From: Meghimatium bilineatum
Taxonomy: Eukaryota > Mollusca > Gastropoda > Stylommatophora > Philomycidae
DNA: 64,000 bases
Assembly (NCBI GenBank): GCA_034231615.1
Contig: CM067306.1
Span: forward strand, 67,549,579-67,613,578
Reading direction: 5' to 3'
The position numbers and the translations under genes were made by a program. The notes beneath the pieces were generated by a model. It was not told where the DNA came from. It saw only the letters and a list, made by a program, of their open reading frames with translations, and searched no databases. Positions 38,405 to 51,900 of this stretch are shown here, in pieces (the first letter of the stretch is position 1; every line of letters begins with the position of its first letter).

Positions 38405-38434
38405 AGTGACCGGGGGGGGGGGGGGGGGGGGGGA
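38405..38434. repeat. Poly-G tract
   Basis: About 23 consecutive G after GTGACC; length is uncertain and may reflect assembly. Confidence 0.8.
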
Positions 38435-38827
38435 AAGAGATTGACAATAGGGAAATCTCATAGTGACAAATGGGTTAAATATCAATATATCCATTATTTT
38501 AGATTAATCTACATTAACTAAGGCACTGGAGCCTTGAAAATCTCATTTGATCGAATCAGTATCCAAGAAGAATAGCCATACACGAACAGCTTTCAAAAGC
38601 AAAATAAACAATGTGGGTTGGTTTCATAATTTTATTAGACCAAATATAATGTATGGGTCTTTCAAATTTGCAAGTGAAATCAGGATCGGAAATGAGTCTG
38701 TGAGACTTTACCATGACAATAAATGGCTAATTGGAATGCGACATACACCACCCTTGGGTTTCTATGGAGAACAGAAATATGTGTTGTTGACGGATGGCTG
38801 CAGGTTAACTATACAAGTTCTTTAGGA

Positions 38828-38985
38828 TTCATTCTTAAACTCCCGCAGCATCTCTCTTGTAGCAAGACAATGGTCGCACTAGATTTTCAGCAGAATGTAG
38901 TCCAGAGAATGGAAGTATGTTGTGTCACTGTTTTATTTGCGGTAATGGCCTGCACATCCGTCTTCAGCAGTGCAAGCTCTTAATA
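38828..38985 (-). mobile_element. Family-B retroposon copy
   Basis: CATTCTTAAACTCCCGCAGC, CAGCAGAATGTAGTCCAGAG, TTGTGTCACTGTTTTATTTG and CACATCCGTCTTCAGCAG in order. Confidence 0.8.
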
Positions 38986-39056
38986 GATGAACCATGTGTC
39001 TACCCAGAGTACAGTAGCTTAAGTTAACTATTCTACCATCACATATTTTTTCACAG

Positions 39057-39251
39057 CTCTAGAATTGTCATCTATTTATCAAAAATGGTCAAAACTCTCG
39101 AATCAAGCAAGATCACATTACAGCATTCGGCCACAACCAAGTTTTACACTGATATACAGTATAAATATGTAGAATTCCAGTTTACCAATCCTCTTAGCAA
39201 GGCACTGCCAAATATGAAAGAATTGTCATCATTACAAGACAGGTACATAAT
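39057..39251 (+). CDS. Candidate orphan exon, 195 nt
   Basis: Acceptor CATATTTTTTCACAG, donor GTAAGG, phase 2 to 2, no stop over 65 codons in AT-rich surroundings. It encodes KMVKTLESSKITLQHSATTK and later YVEFQFTNPLSKALPNMKEL. I do not recognise the sequence. It could belong to a separate small gene on the + strand, but its phase does not match the candidate terminal exon at 40216. Confidence 0.3.
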
Positions 39252-39259
39252 GTAAGGTG

Positions 39260-40215
39260 GGTCCAATCCCAGATCAAGGGCCTGCCATCATTTTTTAAAA
39301 TTATTTCCCTTAGTTATGTTTTTAATGTAAATATTTTTTTTCCAATTTAAGAAATAACACACACCTTGTTGAATATCATTTCTTGGTCTTAGGTGATTTG
39401 TCAACTTTTACTCCGCTATCGTACTAGTTTCTCATTAGCAAAAAATGTGGAGCTGCTATGCAATTATTGCTTCCTTCAGCATAACTAACTACTTTCAGCT
39501 GAACTTATGAATCATAAGCAGATCTTTCTTTACATTGAACTATTCATTTTCATTTATCTCATGTTTGTTCTTTCATAAACAATTGTAGCAAACATTTTGC
39601 TAAGGAGTGCACATTGTATCTGCGCAGAAGCAGGAATATATTGGTAATTTAATTGTGACCTCAAAATAAGTCGCTAAGAGAAATAAAAGAAAAATATAAC
39701 GGTAGACACTTGATTTGAGATTTGGCCGAAAGGTGTATTATTTTTAGTATTTGTGTGATATTGTAGACAAGATTCCCATACCACATTGAAAGTTATTTTT
39801 TAATGTATGCCATCGTTACCAGTAAAATGGCCACCTAAGACGATGGACAAGCAATATCAGTGTTTTAATGTGTTATTGGCTACAGGTGATCAACTTTCCT
39901 GGGATTTCTGAGCTTATCACCTGAATAAGTTCTTTTCATAAATTGACCTTGTATATATTATATATAGTGGAATTATGGATTGGTCAGGCCTGACAATATG
40001 CGCGTTTATAATCAAAATTTGTTATTAATGACAATATTTTAAACCTTTCATCACTATGAGATTTGCATCGTTGAAATATTGTCAACTAAATATGCACAAT
40101 GTAGATAATTTGTGTACCAAATATAACGTGGACAGTGACGTTCCTTGTTAGATATGTTTCTGACAAATAGAAGGAAATTTGTGGTACTATTTTGTTGAGT
40201 GATGTTTCTTTTTAG
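39260..40215. other. Intergenic or intronic AT-rich sequence
   Basis: No ORF, repeat array or RNA recognised. 40075-40150 is related to 41000-41065 (ATGCACAATG..., CCAAATATAA, TTGTTAGAT), a diverged local duplication. Confidence 0.5.
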
Positions 40216-40352
40216 TAGAAGTTGAGAATTTTGTAGAAAATGTTCGGTCTGTGCGTAATCTTGATGAGATTGCCACACTTTATGAATACTTTAGCATCAT
40301 TTTAAATGATGAGTTTATCAATTTGCAACAGATCGAACAAATTTGTATATAA
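40216..40352 (+). CDS. Candidate alternative terminal exon (phase 1) with polyA signal
   Basis: Good acceptor (GATGTTTCTTTTTAG), phase 1 entry, 44 residues (VEVENFVENVRSVRNLDEIA, then TLYEYFSIILNDEFINLQQI, ending E-Q-I-C-I) and TAA at 40350-40352. AATAAA follows at 40413-40418. All NME8-like tail exons are phase 1, so splicing 29929 to 40216 would keep frame and give a different, helix-prone C-terminus. It could equally be a 3' UTR exon after 36402 or belong to another gene. Confidence 0.4.
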
Positions 40353-40412
40353 CATAATGCAAAGAACAAGAACGGAAAGACAACAGTGCTGGATAGCTGT
40401 AACTGCCATTGA

Positions 40413-40418
40413 AATAAA
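40413..40418 (+). promoter_or_regulatory. Polyadenylation signal AATAAA
   Basis: Canonical hexamer 61 nt after the stop of the candidate exon at 40216-40352. It is the first convincing + strand signal found after the NME8-like stop. Confidence 0.5.
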
Positions 40419-40429
40419 ACCTTTTTATA

Positions 40430-41330
40430 TTTATATTATGCGTATTCTGCTTGAGTATGCTTGAACCGTATGTATACTGGAGTACAGGTTAATCCTTTCG
40501 GGTTTATTTCTTGTGAAAAATGCACATGCTTCTGAGAAATGTTCTAAATCTCTTGAACTTTGTGTATATATTGTAATTTCATATTTCCTTGAATTTTTTT
40601 TATTACAATTTGTTAATTTATATTATTGAATTGCTGTTTTTGAATTATTTGTAAAGAAATATGTGTAAATATATTATCTATTCTTATTTAATTGCAACAT
40701 GTAACCCATATAGATTTTTTTTAAACTTCTTGCAGTAAAATCCATATTATGTTTTTGAGTCTTTCAAGTGTTAATCCCCGGACACGATCTGTGCATAGTT
40801 CAGGCATTCTCTTTGTGTTTACAGTAAGAATATCATGAAGAGATTTGTTGTGAAATTCTAAAAAATTTGCAGGAGTTGTGAAACAACTTGTTCACAATAA
40901 ATGATATTGATGAGACAAATAGCCATGCCCACCCAATAGATTTCAAGCAAATTGGCCCACTAGGTCATGTTTACGTTTCAGCTTACAGTGGAAATGTGCA
41001 CAATATGATTTGCATCCCAAATATAAAGTAGGAAGTAACATCAAAGTTTCTTTGTTAGATGTGACTTCTAGGCATTACAGCAGAGTGAAAGGAAGTCTAA
41101 TCTAATAATAACTTGAGTTGTACTGGACGGATGTACGACCATATGTGTGTCAGGTCAGGTTTTTTTATCTAGCACCACATTATTTTTATTTATAGGTTGG
41201 TCATATTCCATGTCAAATCAATCAGTAAAACAACGATTTCCACACATTTGATCAATTATTTTATCTTGGAATATACAAATTATGAAGATTTCACATGTTT
41301 AAACTAGTATTGCTAATTTTTTTGAGGTAT
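40430..41330. other. AT-rich sequence without recognisable gene
   Basis: Only the local duplication at 41000-41065 noted above. Confidence 0.5.
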
Positions 41331-41339
41331 TTTTTTAAG

Positions 41340-41935
41340 GTTTCAAGTGATTCAAATGGCTTCAACTAGAAGATCTTGCAGAAATAAGCCTAACATCATC
41401 TGCTACATCTGTGGTGAATACATCCTCGTTCCTAATAGGAATCCAGTCACAACTTTCATAAAACAAGCTTACCATGCATATATTGGTATAAAACTTGGTG
41501 ACCAGGATAAAGCTTGGTGTGTATGTCATGCACTGAATACCTGCCTTAGTTGATTAAAGGCAAGAAGAGCAGTTTGAAATTTGGAATCCCCATGGTTTGG
41601 AGGGAGCAACAAACTGTCTCTGTTCATGTTATTGATGTGACTGGGATCAATAAAAAGAAGAAATGTCAAGTATCCTGATCTTGAATCAGCAAGTCGTCCT
41701 GTAGCTCACTTTGATGAATGTCCAGTACCTGTATATGCAGAACTCCCTGACATCAGTGATGAAGATTCTTCCAGTGTTCTAGTTCGAGGAGAATGCAGAG
41801 ACGTTTAGCAGTAATGCTCCACATTTTTACCAAAATGAGCATATCGATCTTGTTCGTGATTTCAATTTGTCAAAGTCCTCAGCTGAGCTCTTGGCATCCA
41901 GATTAAAAGAAAAGAACCTCTTGTCTGACAGTATA
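41340..41935 (+). pseudogene. Decayed copy of a dispersed uncharacterised protein family
   Basis: Starts MASTRRSCRNKPNIICYICG, then KQAYHAYIGIKLGDQDKAW. After a stop the frame resumes with S-L-K-F-G-I-P-M-V-W-R-E, then V-T-G-I-N-K-K, and at 41850 L-V-R-D-F-N-L-S-K-S-S-A-E-L-L-A-S-R-L-K-E-K-N-L-L. From memory this order (CYICGEY, AYHAYxGxKLGDQDK, FGIPMVWRE, LVRDLNLSK) is that of a multi-copy protein family of unknown function in many invertebrates. Several stops and frameshifts show it is dead here. Confidence 0.6.
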
Positions 41936-42650
41936 TGTCAATATTTTTCTTATGTCATTGAAAGTACTTGTAGCCATCCCTATTATATTCTGTTCCAACT
42001 TCTGCTTCCCATCTACCATCATTTCCCTATACGTTCGTTAGAAAATACCTATATTAGCAGAATGTTGTCCGGCGAATGGAATCTGTTGTTATTTAGTTTT
42101 GTTGCTACTCTTTTCAACCTGTCTTACTCCGTACTTGTCATAGCTTCTAACGTAAGCAGTGTTGCTGTTCTTTGCTCCTATGTGTCAATGGGGTACACGC
42201 AGAACGTGTATATACCTGCATACACAATTTTCAGAAAAACCATTATAAAATTATGTTTTGGGACTCCTTTGACGGTCTATATGTTTTGGATTAGTAAACC
42301 GTTAGACACAATTTGGCAAGTAAATGAAGCTGCCAGAAACTGATGCTTTTTTCCCCCCCCTCTTGCACGTTACATGACACATTAACAAAGATATGTTCAC
42401 AGATCAGTACCTCTTCCATTTATCTGGTATTAGACGCGAGTCACAAAAATTGATCGCAATTTGTATTTCTATTAAATTAATATTCTTGGGTCAAATGGCA
42501 TGAGCCCATGGACCAACCATTAAATTTCTTGCACAATCGTGTGGAGTTATTCCCCTTGCTCTGGGAATGAAACAAGTTTTTCCTTATTTAAAAGATTGGA
42601 ATAATATGCCCATGCTGAATAGAGAAAGCACAGAATCAATTCACCCCATA

Positions 42651-42780
42651 CATTCTCTTACCAATTCTGTATTTGAATAAAATGTGTTAGTGACAACCCA
42701 ACATTCACCTATACCATACATTCTCTTACCAATTCTGTATTATTAATGAATAAAGTGTGTTAGTGACAACCCAATTCCAT
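42651..42780. repeat. ~62-bp direct duplication
   Basis: ATACATTCTCTTACCAATTC...GTGTTAGTGACAACCCAA occurs twice in tandem just downstream of RPS12. Confidence 0.85.
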
Positions 42781-42794
42781 TGAAGCATATTTTG

Positions 42795-42800
42795 TTTATT
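42795..42800 (-). promoter_or_regulatory. RPS12: RPS12 polyadenylation signal
   Basis: AATAAA on the - strand (TTTATT here), about 66 nt after the RPS12 stop; a canonical position for 3' end formation. Confidence 0.8.
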
Positions 42801-42865
42801 ACATAGTTACATGTCAAGAATGTAGTTTATTTCACAGACATCAACACATGTTCCATCCTCTCATC

Positions 42866-42925
42866 TCATTTGGACTTGAAGTAATCCTTCACAACATCGA
42901 GGGCCGGTGACTCCATTCCATAATC
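42866..42925 (-). CDS. RPS12: RPS12 exon 5 (C-terminus)
   Basis: Acceptor TCTCTGTCATTAG, phase 0. It encodes [19 protein letters not shown] and TGA. The following (lower) sequence carries the polyA signal. Confidence 0.95.
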   Translation of the reverse strand, partial: DYGMESPALDVVKDYFKSK

Positions 42926-45900
42926 CTAATGACAGAGAAAATAATGCAATGGCATATATATATATATATATATATTTTTTAAACATTTACAAAAACTAAT
43001 TAGGGTAATATTTCTAACATACTGGGTTACCCAATTCACTTTGTGATAGGAGGTCGCTGCATTGAATCATTCTCAGTTTTCTTTACGTGTTCTCTTTACA
43101 CCGTATAATTTTTAGGTGGGCAATCGTGACACTTCATTTAGAGGAAGAGAAGTACATATATGGTATCCTGTATCACCTGCGTGATGCCAGGGCCCGAAAG
43201 GGGAGCAAAGAATAGCAACACTGTTTTTTTTACCTTCCACGCATGTCGTAAAAGGCGACTACGGAAGTTATGGGATGGAGTTGACTGTCCCATCCCATCT
43301 ATGGTCAGTGACCCAAAGCCATGCTGAAGTTGGACGTGTCATGCTGCAGATAAAGGCGTAGATATTGCAGCAATGCTGTAAACCATGACAATGCATTCCG
43401 TTCTCCGGACTACATCCTGCAAGAGGTTGAGAACGAACGGAGAAGTATCCCGCATACAATAGGAACATGAAGCAGGCGGGCAATCTTGAGGCATATTGCA
43501 GATAAAATGGTAGATTCACATTGTGATGGTATGCATCTCTAAACAAACGTGGCAAGGCTATTCAGCATTTTTCATTACAATGGAGATCATTGAGTGTGGC
43601 ATCCAACCTCATATCATTCATCCTTAGTTGTCTCTTATTAGGGTGGTATTGACTGTCTCATCCCATAGTGGGTCAAAGTGACAAGAAGTCGGATGCAGAT
43701 ATTGCAGCAATGCATTCAGTTCTACAGACATTATGCTAATCTGCAGGATTTGGAGGTAAATAACAGGAGGAAGAAGGAAAATAATATCCTACTTCCACTC
43801 GATTGAGATAATCATAAACTTCTATAATTGTTCTCAAATTTCTAAACATTAGCAGATGTAGCTGCAGTGTGTTGTGCTATGGTTCAAAGCATATGTCCTA
43901 TGATGTTCATGCTCATCAAATCTGACTTAACATATGATTTTTGCATCACTTTAGTCAGTTATCAGATGAAACAACCTGCCCCCACCCCCAAAACTAAGTT
44001 CCATTTCAAGTACCACAACACATGGGCAGCAACTAATGACAAATCACCTGTGTTGAAGAGTTCAAAAGTGGAGCACAAAAAAAAACACTACTTCCCATTG
44101 GTATCACACACATTATCTTCCACAATATCAGTACTAACCTTGACAACAACAACTCCACAAGCATTGACTTTTCTAGCCTTGCCTTCTTTGTCTAATTTAC
44201 ATAGTCCTGCCCACTCTCCCAGTTTCTTTGCATCATCCACCTGAAACACATTTTTTGATAACTTAACTTTAATGTTTAACAGAATGGCATGTCATCAAAT
44301 AGAACTGCAATTCTGTGTGCTATAACAGACACCAATGATAATATTCAAAGATGTATTTGAACAACAGCATTCATTCTCAAACTCCCACTGGATCTCACTT
44401 GTAACAAGACTCTGGTCCTACTAGATTTCTAGCAGGATGTACTCCAGAGAATAGAAATCTATTTTTCCTTCCTCTTTTAGCCTTTACGGTTATAGAGGGA
44501 GATAAAATGTTCTTGTTCTTGCAGCTCCAGATGTCATTTGGTGTGTGTGTAACGTCTCTTTGATGTTATCGATACAGCGTACTCTAGGTCTACCCCTGGA
44601 TCATCTTTCTGCTAATCCTCTCTTCATATATGATTTATAAACTAATGAAATGTGTTAAATCCTGTTTTATTTGCTCCAATAGTCAGACACATTCGCAGAG
44701 GAACATCTGCATGAACTGCCTAATCATTACATGAGACACTGTATCGGAACTACGAACGGACAATGTCTTCCATCCTGCTAACCATTCATTTGATTCAGTG
44801 CCCATGTCAAAAAGGTCCCCAGACTCCAGAACGCATCCTGCAGACAATATATGCATTTCAATGACGTGAGAACTAAAATAGGGCACCAAGAGACAGATCT
44901 GAAGGTAAAGCTGTGGAGCAACCATGAAGACCTCTTGCAGATGACTGAATTCATGGAGACTTCCTGTATAGACTTATGAGCATAGGAAACTTTGCAGAGA
45001 GGAAAATCAACACACTCTGTAATACAGACTCTCATCGCATGCCTCGCAAGATAGAAAAATGCATGCTGAGAAAGGAATGGTTTGATTTATTGAATAACTC
45101 AATTGTCCAGAGCATTACATGGATATACTGCCCTGGTCATAGGAAACGAGAGAACTGACTTATTTGCGAGCAATACGGCTCTTTATGCATCATATTTCAA
45201 TCACTTCTGTGTTCGTTTTCAAACTCCTGCTGATTGGCAGAATGCAATCCGGAGACCGGAATGCGTTGATTCATGGTTTACAGCATTTTTGCGCCTTTCA
45301 GCCTGACACATCAGACTTCATCATGGTTTTGGGTCACTGATTCTATATGGGATGGGACAGCCAACTCCATCCCATAACCTCAACAGCATACAGGTGTTAT
45401 AAGGAAATGATCAGTCTATGTTATTACTTTTTATCCTACTTAATATGCTAGCTTTTCTCTCCACTGCCCAGCTTGAGCTTTTCTGCTTTGTTTTCCACAG
45501 TTTTGATATCTGTGTGCTTAAAATATTGGGTTTCGCTTTTTCATCCAATCTTTCCATTATTTACTTGCTATACATTCTAATTTGTTTCTGCACTAAGCTG
45601 TGTTTTAACAGGAAAATAATGCAGAAATAAAGGCAGATGGAGAGAAGAGACTATTACCTTCAACAAGTTAATTCCGTGTTCAGCACACAAAGCTTCAATC
45701 AACTTGACATATAATGGCTCGTCAATACTGTTAGCCAGTACACACAGATGAGCCTGACGCCTGAAATAAGAAGACACAAAATGGTTATCATTTAACCAAT
45801 GTATTCAACAACTGTGTCCTATAGTTTCTAGAACTAGTCATGAGCATTATCAAGATGTTTTGGAGTGGTTAAGTTGAAACACGGCCAAGAGGTTAGAGTG

Positions 45901-48900
45901 TTGATCTCACACCCATTTGGTCAGGGGTTCAAGTCCTGATATGAACCTTTTTCTCTTTCAGATGGCAAATTCATAGATCATTCTGCAAATTACCCGATGT
46001 CTGAGCTGGTTAGTTTGGAAGTAAAACCAGATCAATTTTCTCCCTCTCTTCATGATAAAGTTGTTGTCTTTGTGCTCAGTCCAGTTGTCTCACCAATTTT
46101 CAGCTTTTTGAACATGTGACTTCTCAGTTAGTTGTGGCCAGTTCGTAGTCCGAAGATGATGGTTTGTATTCTTGTGTGATATTTGATGGTAGAGGTAACT
46201 TGGTTGTGCAGTTGGGTGCATCTATTTCCACTTCTGCTTTTATCATGGTCTTACATTCATAGTAACGAATTATCACTTTCTAATTGTTCTAGTGATCCCC
46301 CCTTTCCTTGCCAGATCAGCTTCATTTCCAAGCATGCCAGAGACCAGGGATCCACTGCGGTACTGTTTCTTTGGTAGTACTGCTGCGGTGTAATAAGTTG
46401 GTCATGAGTTCATACATGAGTGTCTTTGGGTCTTTCACTGTCTGTAATACTGGCTCTGCATCAGATATAAATGTTAATGTATGTTATGGCTCTAATGACA
46501 AAAAGAATAACATTTGAACTGAAGTGTTATAGTGAAATATTAATAACCTCCTGGACAGAAAAGATAAGTAACAGTGAGGTTTTGAATATGCTGAATATAG
46601 AGGAAGGATGGCTGGTGAATACAATTTTACACTATTTAGGGCATATATAAAAAAAGACAATGAAATAGACAGACACATATTAGTGAGCAGAATTCCAAGA
46701 AGTAGAATAAGATGTTGACCTAGTAGGAGATGGACAGATAACATCAAAGACTATGAAGATGTTGGAAGAGGCAGGCAGATTGGAATACGGCTGAGTCGGA
46801 TTCAGGACAACAATTGTAAAGACAATGTTCTGGAAAGAAAGTCACATAATGATGTTATGGCCCTGTCGCAATTTATGAGCATTTTGGCTGCCTTTATTAT
46901 GGCTTCCATTACTGTTTTGAAATTTGTGGAATGTCTGCCTGTGGGTGCAAATTTTTATTTTTAAATCTGGTGTTCATCGTAGTGGTGTGAGATGTTAGCG
47001 GTCTCACATTTCAGTGACTCTGCTGTATGCACATTCCAGATGAAGGCAGCTATCTCCTCGTAATCTTTATTTTCCTTTTTAGGAATAGCAGTTGGTGGGG
47101 ATAATGTGAGTGAATAACCTGAGATATTCTGACGACACGGTTCTGGTAGCAAAGAGTGAAAAGAACTACAACAATTGATTACAACTATAGTAGAAGAAAG
47201 CGCAAACAAAGGTAATGGTTACATATAAAACATTGAACACTTCTAAATGTAACATCGAGGTCAACTAGACAGTTCTTGGGACCTTTAGCACGCTGTGTTT
47301 ACAATTCAGGCGGTGCATTCAGCAGGAATTGTCATTTCTTTTTTTTTCGGAAGGCGAATTCCGCCACCAGGTTCGCTAAACCAGAAACCGAACGAAAAAA
47401 TTGAGATCTGTAAATTTTTGACAGAATTTTGAGGCAACATTGTAAAGAAAATGTATCGCCATTTTGTTTAATGGTGGAAATACGATGTCAAGTGGTTTTT
47501 AAATGGAAATCCTAACAATTTGTAGTCATCTGCGTCGCAGCGAAGTGACATGACAGTGAATCAAGTTTATTATACTTTTCTATCATCGTAATTCAGTGAA
47601 ATCATCATTTTTTCAGCTGGAAAAGTTGTGAAAATCTTGAAAGGTAAGTTCCTCATATTCATTATTTAAAATATGCCACACGGTTTCCATTATGTAAAAT
47701 ATATACGTCAACAGATTTCACAGCTGTCGATTGATTAAAAAATATGGTACGACTAGATCTAGATAGGCCTAAATCTGTCTTTATCACTTTCTCACACGTC
47801 TCGTAACACTCACATACAAACACAACTTACATCAATATATGCAGAATTTAATTCTTTCTTTATATGTGTAAATATTATTTAAATATTTGTGGCAACAAAA
47901 GTTATCGCGATTTCAAAACAGCCACCATGATTGCATAACATTTCCAAAAACCAATTCCGCGGCAGGAGAGAAATTATGTAATTGTAAACACAGCATGCCT
48001 ACGGTTAAACAAGTAGACAAATTTAAATAATTGGGCACAATTATTACTTCAGAAGGTAGAAGAGTCACCAAGATAAAAAGTTGAACAGCACAGGCAAAAG
48101 CAGCATTCCAGAAGATGAACATCTTGTATAATAATTCATTATCAATAGAAGTAAGAAAGAACATAATAAAATGTTACATAGAGCCCATACTGTTATATGG
48201 TAGTGAAGCATGGACAATTGACAATATTGCAAGAAAACATCTGGGGGCCACAGAAATATGGTTTATATTGAAAAATGTTGACAATATCATGGACAACTAA
48301 AAAGAATAATGCTATAATTCTACAAGTGGTCAACTCAAATAGAGAAATTAACTGTCTTAGAAGACAACAATCACAGTTCCTGGGTTATGTCATGAGAAGA
48401 CGTGGGCTGGAGAACATTATAACAACTGGAAAGATCGTCGATAAGAGAGACAGAAGAAGTAAACATGAGAAAATGTTGGATGGCTTGAAAGCTTGGCATG
48501 ATGAAGAATCATCACAAAATGTATAACAGAGGACTGTGGAGAGATATGATCGCCTATGCCAGAAGGCATGGTATTAATGAAATCTACATACAGTAGAACC
48601 CCGCTATATCGAACTCGCATATTTCGAACATTCGGTTATTGCGAATATTTTAAATAGTCCGCGCAATAGGTAACATTAATCCCTCTAATAAATTACGGAT
48701 ATAGCGAAGTCGGGTTTGCACCATTTCGCTTATAGCGAAGTTCCACAGTGGCCTTTTGGTAATGAATCGACGTGTATATCGAAGTCCGAAACAGACAAAG
48801 ATTTGCTGACCTATCATGTCAAAGAATATCAGGTCCGCGGCCCACATGTTGGACATTGCCAAACTGTATTTACAAGCCGTACAACAAACCAAAATCTCGT

Positions 48901-51900
48901 CATTTGGCCAAATGATAATCTTTATGGGACTGCTACTATGACGCTGCTGTAAGGTCATGTAATTCAGTTCGGTAATGTGTTTGGACACCTCGGCAAAGAA
49001 ATCAGGCAGGAGTGTCAACCCAGTGCGATAACGACTTGGCAAGTAACGAAACCATGACTGACGAAGCCATAATTGAGTCGGTAACTTCACAACATGATGA
49101 TGATGATATTGGTGACAGCATGGAACGTCCCCCACCCACAACAGCCGACGCCATGGAAGCTCTTGCTGTTTTGCGTAACTGGATGGAATGTAGCAACGCG
49201 GATACGAAAAATGGATTTAAAATGGTAGCAGACCTGGAGAACATTGTTATTAGCTCACGTCCGATGCAGCAGAAATCAATTACGGACTTCTTCAAAAAAG
49301 ATACATACATGTATACTGGACTTAATTGAGACTGCTGCCAAAGTTGAATGTATCACCATATGACTACAGCTGTATATACATGTACTTACAGGTATGTAAA
49401 TGTACTGCCAATTTTTATTATTTAACTTTAAAAACAACTTTTTATCTCGTGTTTAAAAAGAAATGTATAGTAGGCCTAGCTCACAGCTTCGTGAAGCGCG
49501 CTTCATAACTCGTGAAGTCGGCTTGACATTGCAAGTTCTTAGAGCATTGCATTTAATAAAAAACGGTTATATCGAACCTCGGATATATCGAATTAATTCA
49601 ATTTCCCCGAGAACTTCGATATAGCGGGGTTCTACTGTATGTGAGCAATATGTGAACAATATCTGAAGCTGTTTTACGGAGTGTAGGAAGCTACTTCTTT
49701 AGAGTTGCTCTGTTGTAGGTCTGCTTAATCTTTAGTTCATTTGATGACACCAAGCATTTGAACTTTTCATAATGTGTGGTATTTTTCATATTTTTTTTCT
49801 TCCAATGATGGCAAACCTGTGCATGTTATTAACATTTCTGTGATTGGGGTAGTATTCATACCACCTTAATAATTCTCAGATTGCAGTTTTGTTCTTTGAG
49901 ATCTTTGAGTGTTACTCTTGGCTGCAGTCCCACATGCTGACATTCCATATTCCAAAGCTGATCTTACATAACATGTGTATGCTCTACTTAAAATTATCCC
50001 ATTTGCACCCTAATCTGTTCTAGTCAATTTTGTAAGGAATATTGTCTTCTTTAGAGCTCAAGATAAGCTGGAGACAACTGAGATATGGTTGTTGAGAAGA
50101 ATGATGAAAATTCCATGTACAGACAATAAAATTAATGTAAAAGTTCTCAAGAGATGCTGGAGGAAAAGACATAGCAAAAATTAGAAGCAGACAGTCAACA
50201 TGTTTTGAGTATGTGATGGGGAAAAAAATGTGAACATTTAGTAACCACTGGAAAGAAAGGGGAAGAAACAAGAGAGGTGGAGAGAAATACCTGTTGTCAC
50301 TATGGCATAAAAAGGATGTCACCAACTGAGATTTTGTCAAAGTGACTTTGGAAGTGTGTTGGTTGGCAATGTTTCACCTTTTATGGTTAGTGAGATTTTC
50401 TGTGGTACATGCTTGAAGATGACATAGGTCATTTTTTTTAACACCAATAGACATGGCCCATTTGGCCATGGTTTTCTCCAACCTTATTTTTGTTGTGCCT
50501 AGGCTCTCTTCACCGCACCATATTGCAAGATTATCTACATACATTGCAGCACTTACTTTACGAGGATTTGATCAATATCATACATAGAATAAAGGAGGGG
50601 TATAGAACACCTCCCTATGGCACTTCAAGCTTGAAGAGTTTCAGCTTCCCTGCTGCTGCACCTGAGCATTATTTACAATTACATGACAACTGAGTATCCT
50701 CTGGTGGTTGAGATAAATTTTACAACACAAATACACTCAAACTTTGTCACACATGTAGCATACTTGTCTAGGGCCTTGGTGGCCTCTTTGACACCCTTGC
50801 AGAGTCCATCATGGATGAGGGCCGTCTTCAATACTTCCTGGAGAGCTTGGTAGATGTCCATAGATCCCACATCAGCAGGGATAATAGCTGGAGCTGCTGC
50901 AGGTACCTCTCTGTCAAATACAAACAAGATACCAGAACAACTCAACAATAGACACTGATAGAATGTGCTAGGTCCGTAATGCTAATCATTTGTTCTCTCA
51001 TAAAACCTCACTTCTAGTGGAGCAATACCTCAAAAGTTATAGCCTGACTTCTCTGGAGAGTATTTTGATTAACGATGTGTGTATACATTTTGTGTGAAAA
51101 TAAAGGAATGGTTATTGAATGTAACGGTGTACGTTTTGTTAGTGTATCTGTAATATCTGAGAAAATGAAACCAACATTGTCACTAGGCCTAGAATTTCTG
51201 AGAAAACTTTGATACATTCAATATAAGACAAAACACAGTTAACTCTGTCTAGTCTACTCCACTGTTACTTTATAAACAAATTAACATTTTCATATAACAT
51301 TGTCTCTGAACCACATTGATGTAACTACATTATCAGCTGCACATTTGAAATCAGAATTTAGAAAAATATTCCTAAAAAATGGTCGATTTTTAAAAAAAAA
51401 TGGTGGATTATATTGGCGGCTGAATAATCATAACTGATATAAACTCGTCATATTTAGATGAAGACAGCTGAAATGGAACCTAATTACGCCTATTTTCATT
51501 TCCTCTGTTAACCAATGACTGTTTGCTTACTTCTTCTTCATCGTTCATTCTCAAACTCCTGCTGGACCTCCTTTGTAGCAAGACCATTGTCCTACTAGAT
51601 TTCTAGCAGGATGTAGTCCAGAGAATGGAAATGCGTTGTGCCGCCGTTTTATTTGCGCCATTGGCCCGGCACATCCGTCTTCGGCAGAAACTTACAATTG
51701 CAATACCCTTGTTCAAAGTGTAGCAATGGTCACGAATAGCTACAGAAAATGCTTAACTTTCAACTATAGTCACAGAGAGAGTGGTGAAGGTTAAACTTCT
51801 GCTAATTAGCATGAAGCAATAGTTCGGGGAGAATGGAATATAGTCATGGTTTATATCTTGGCTGTGATATCTGCTTATTTCAGACTTCAAGTTTCATTGT

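Noticed and set aside
45880-45955. Functional tRNA gene
   Set aside because: A and B boxes are recognisable but the acceptor and T stems do not pair; the same applies to 33020-33150 and 63255-63370.
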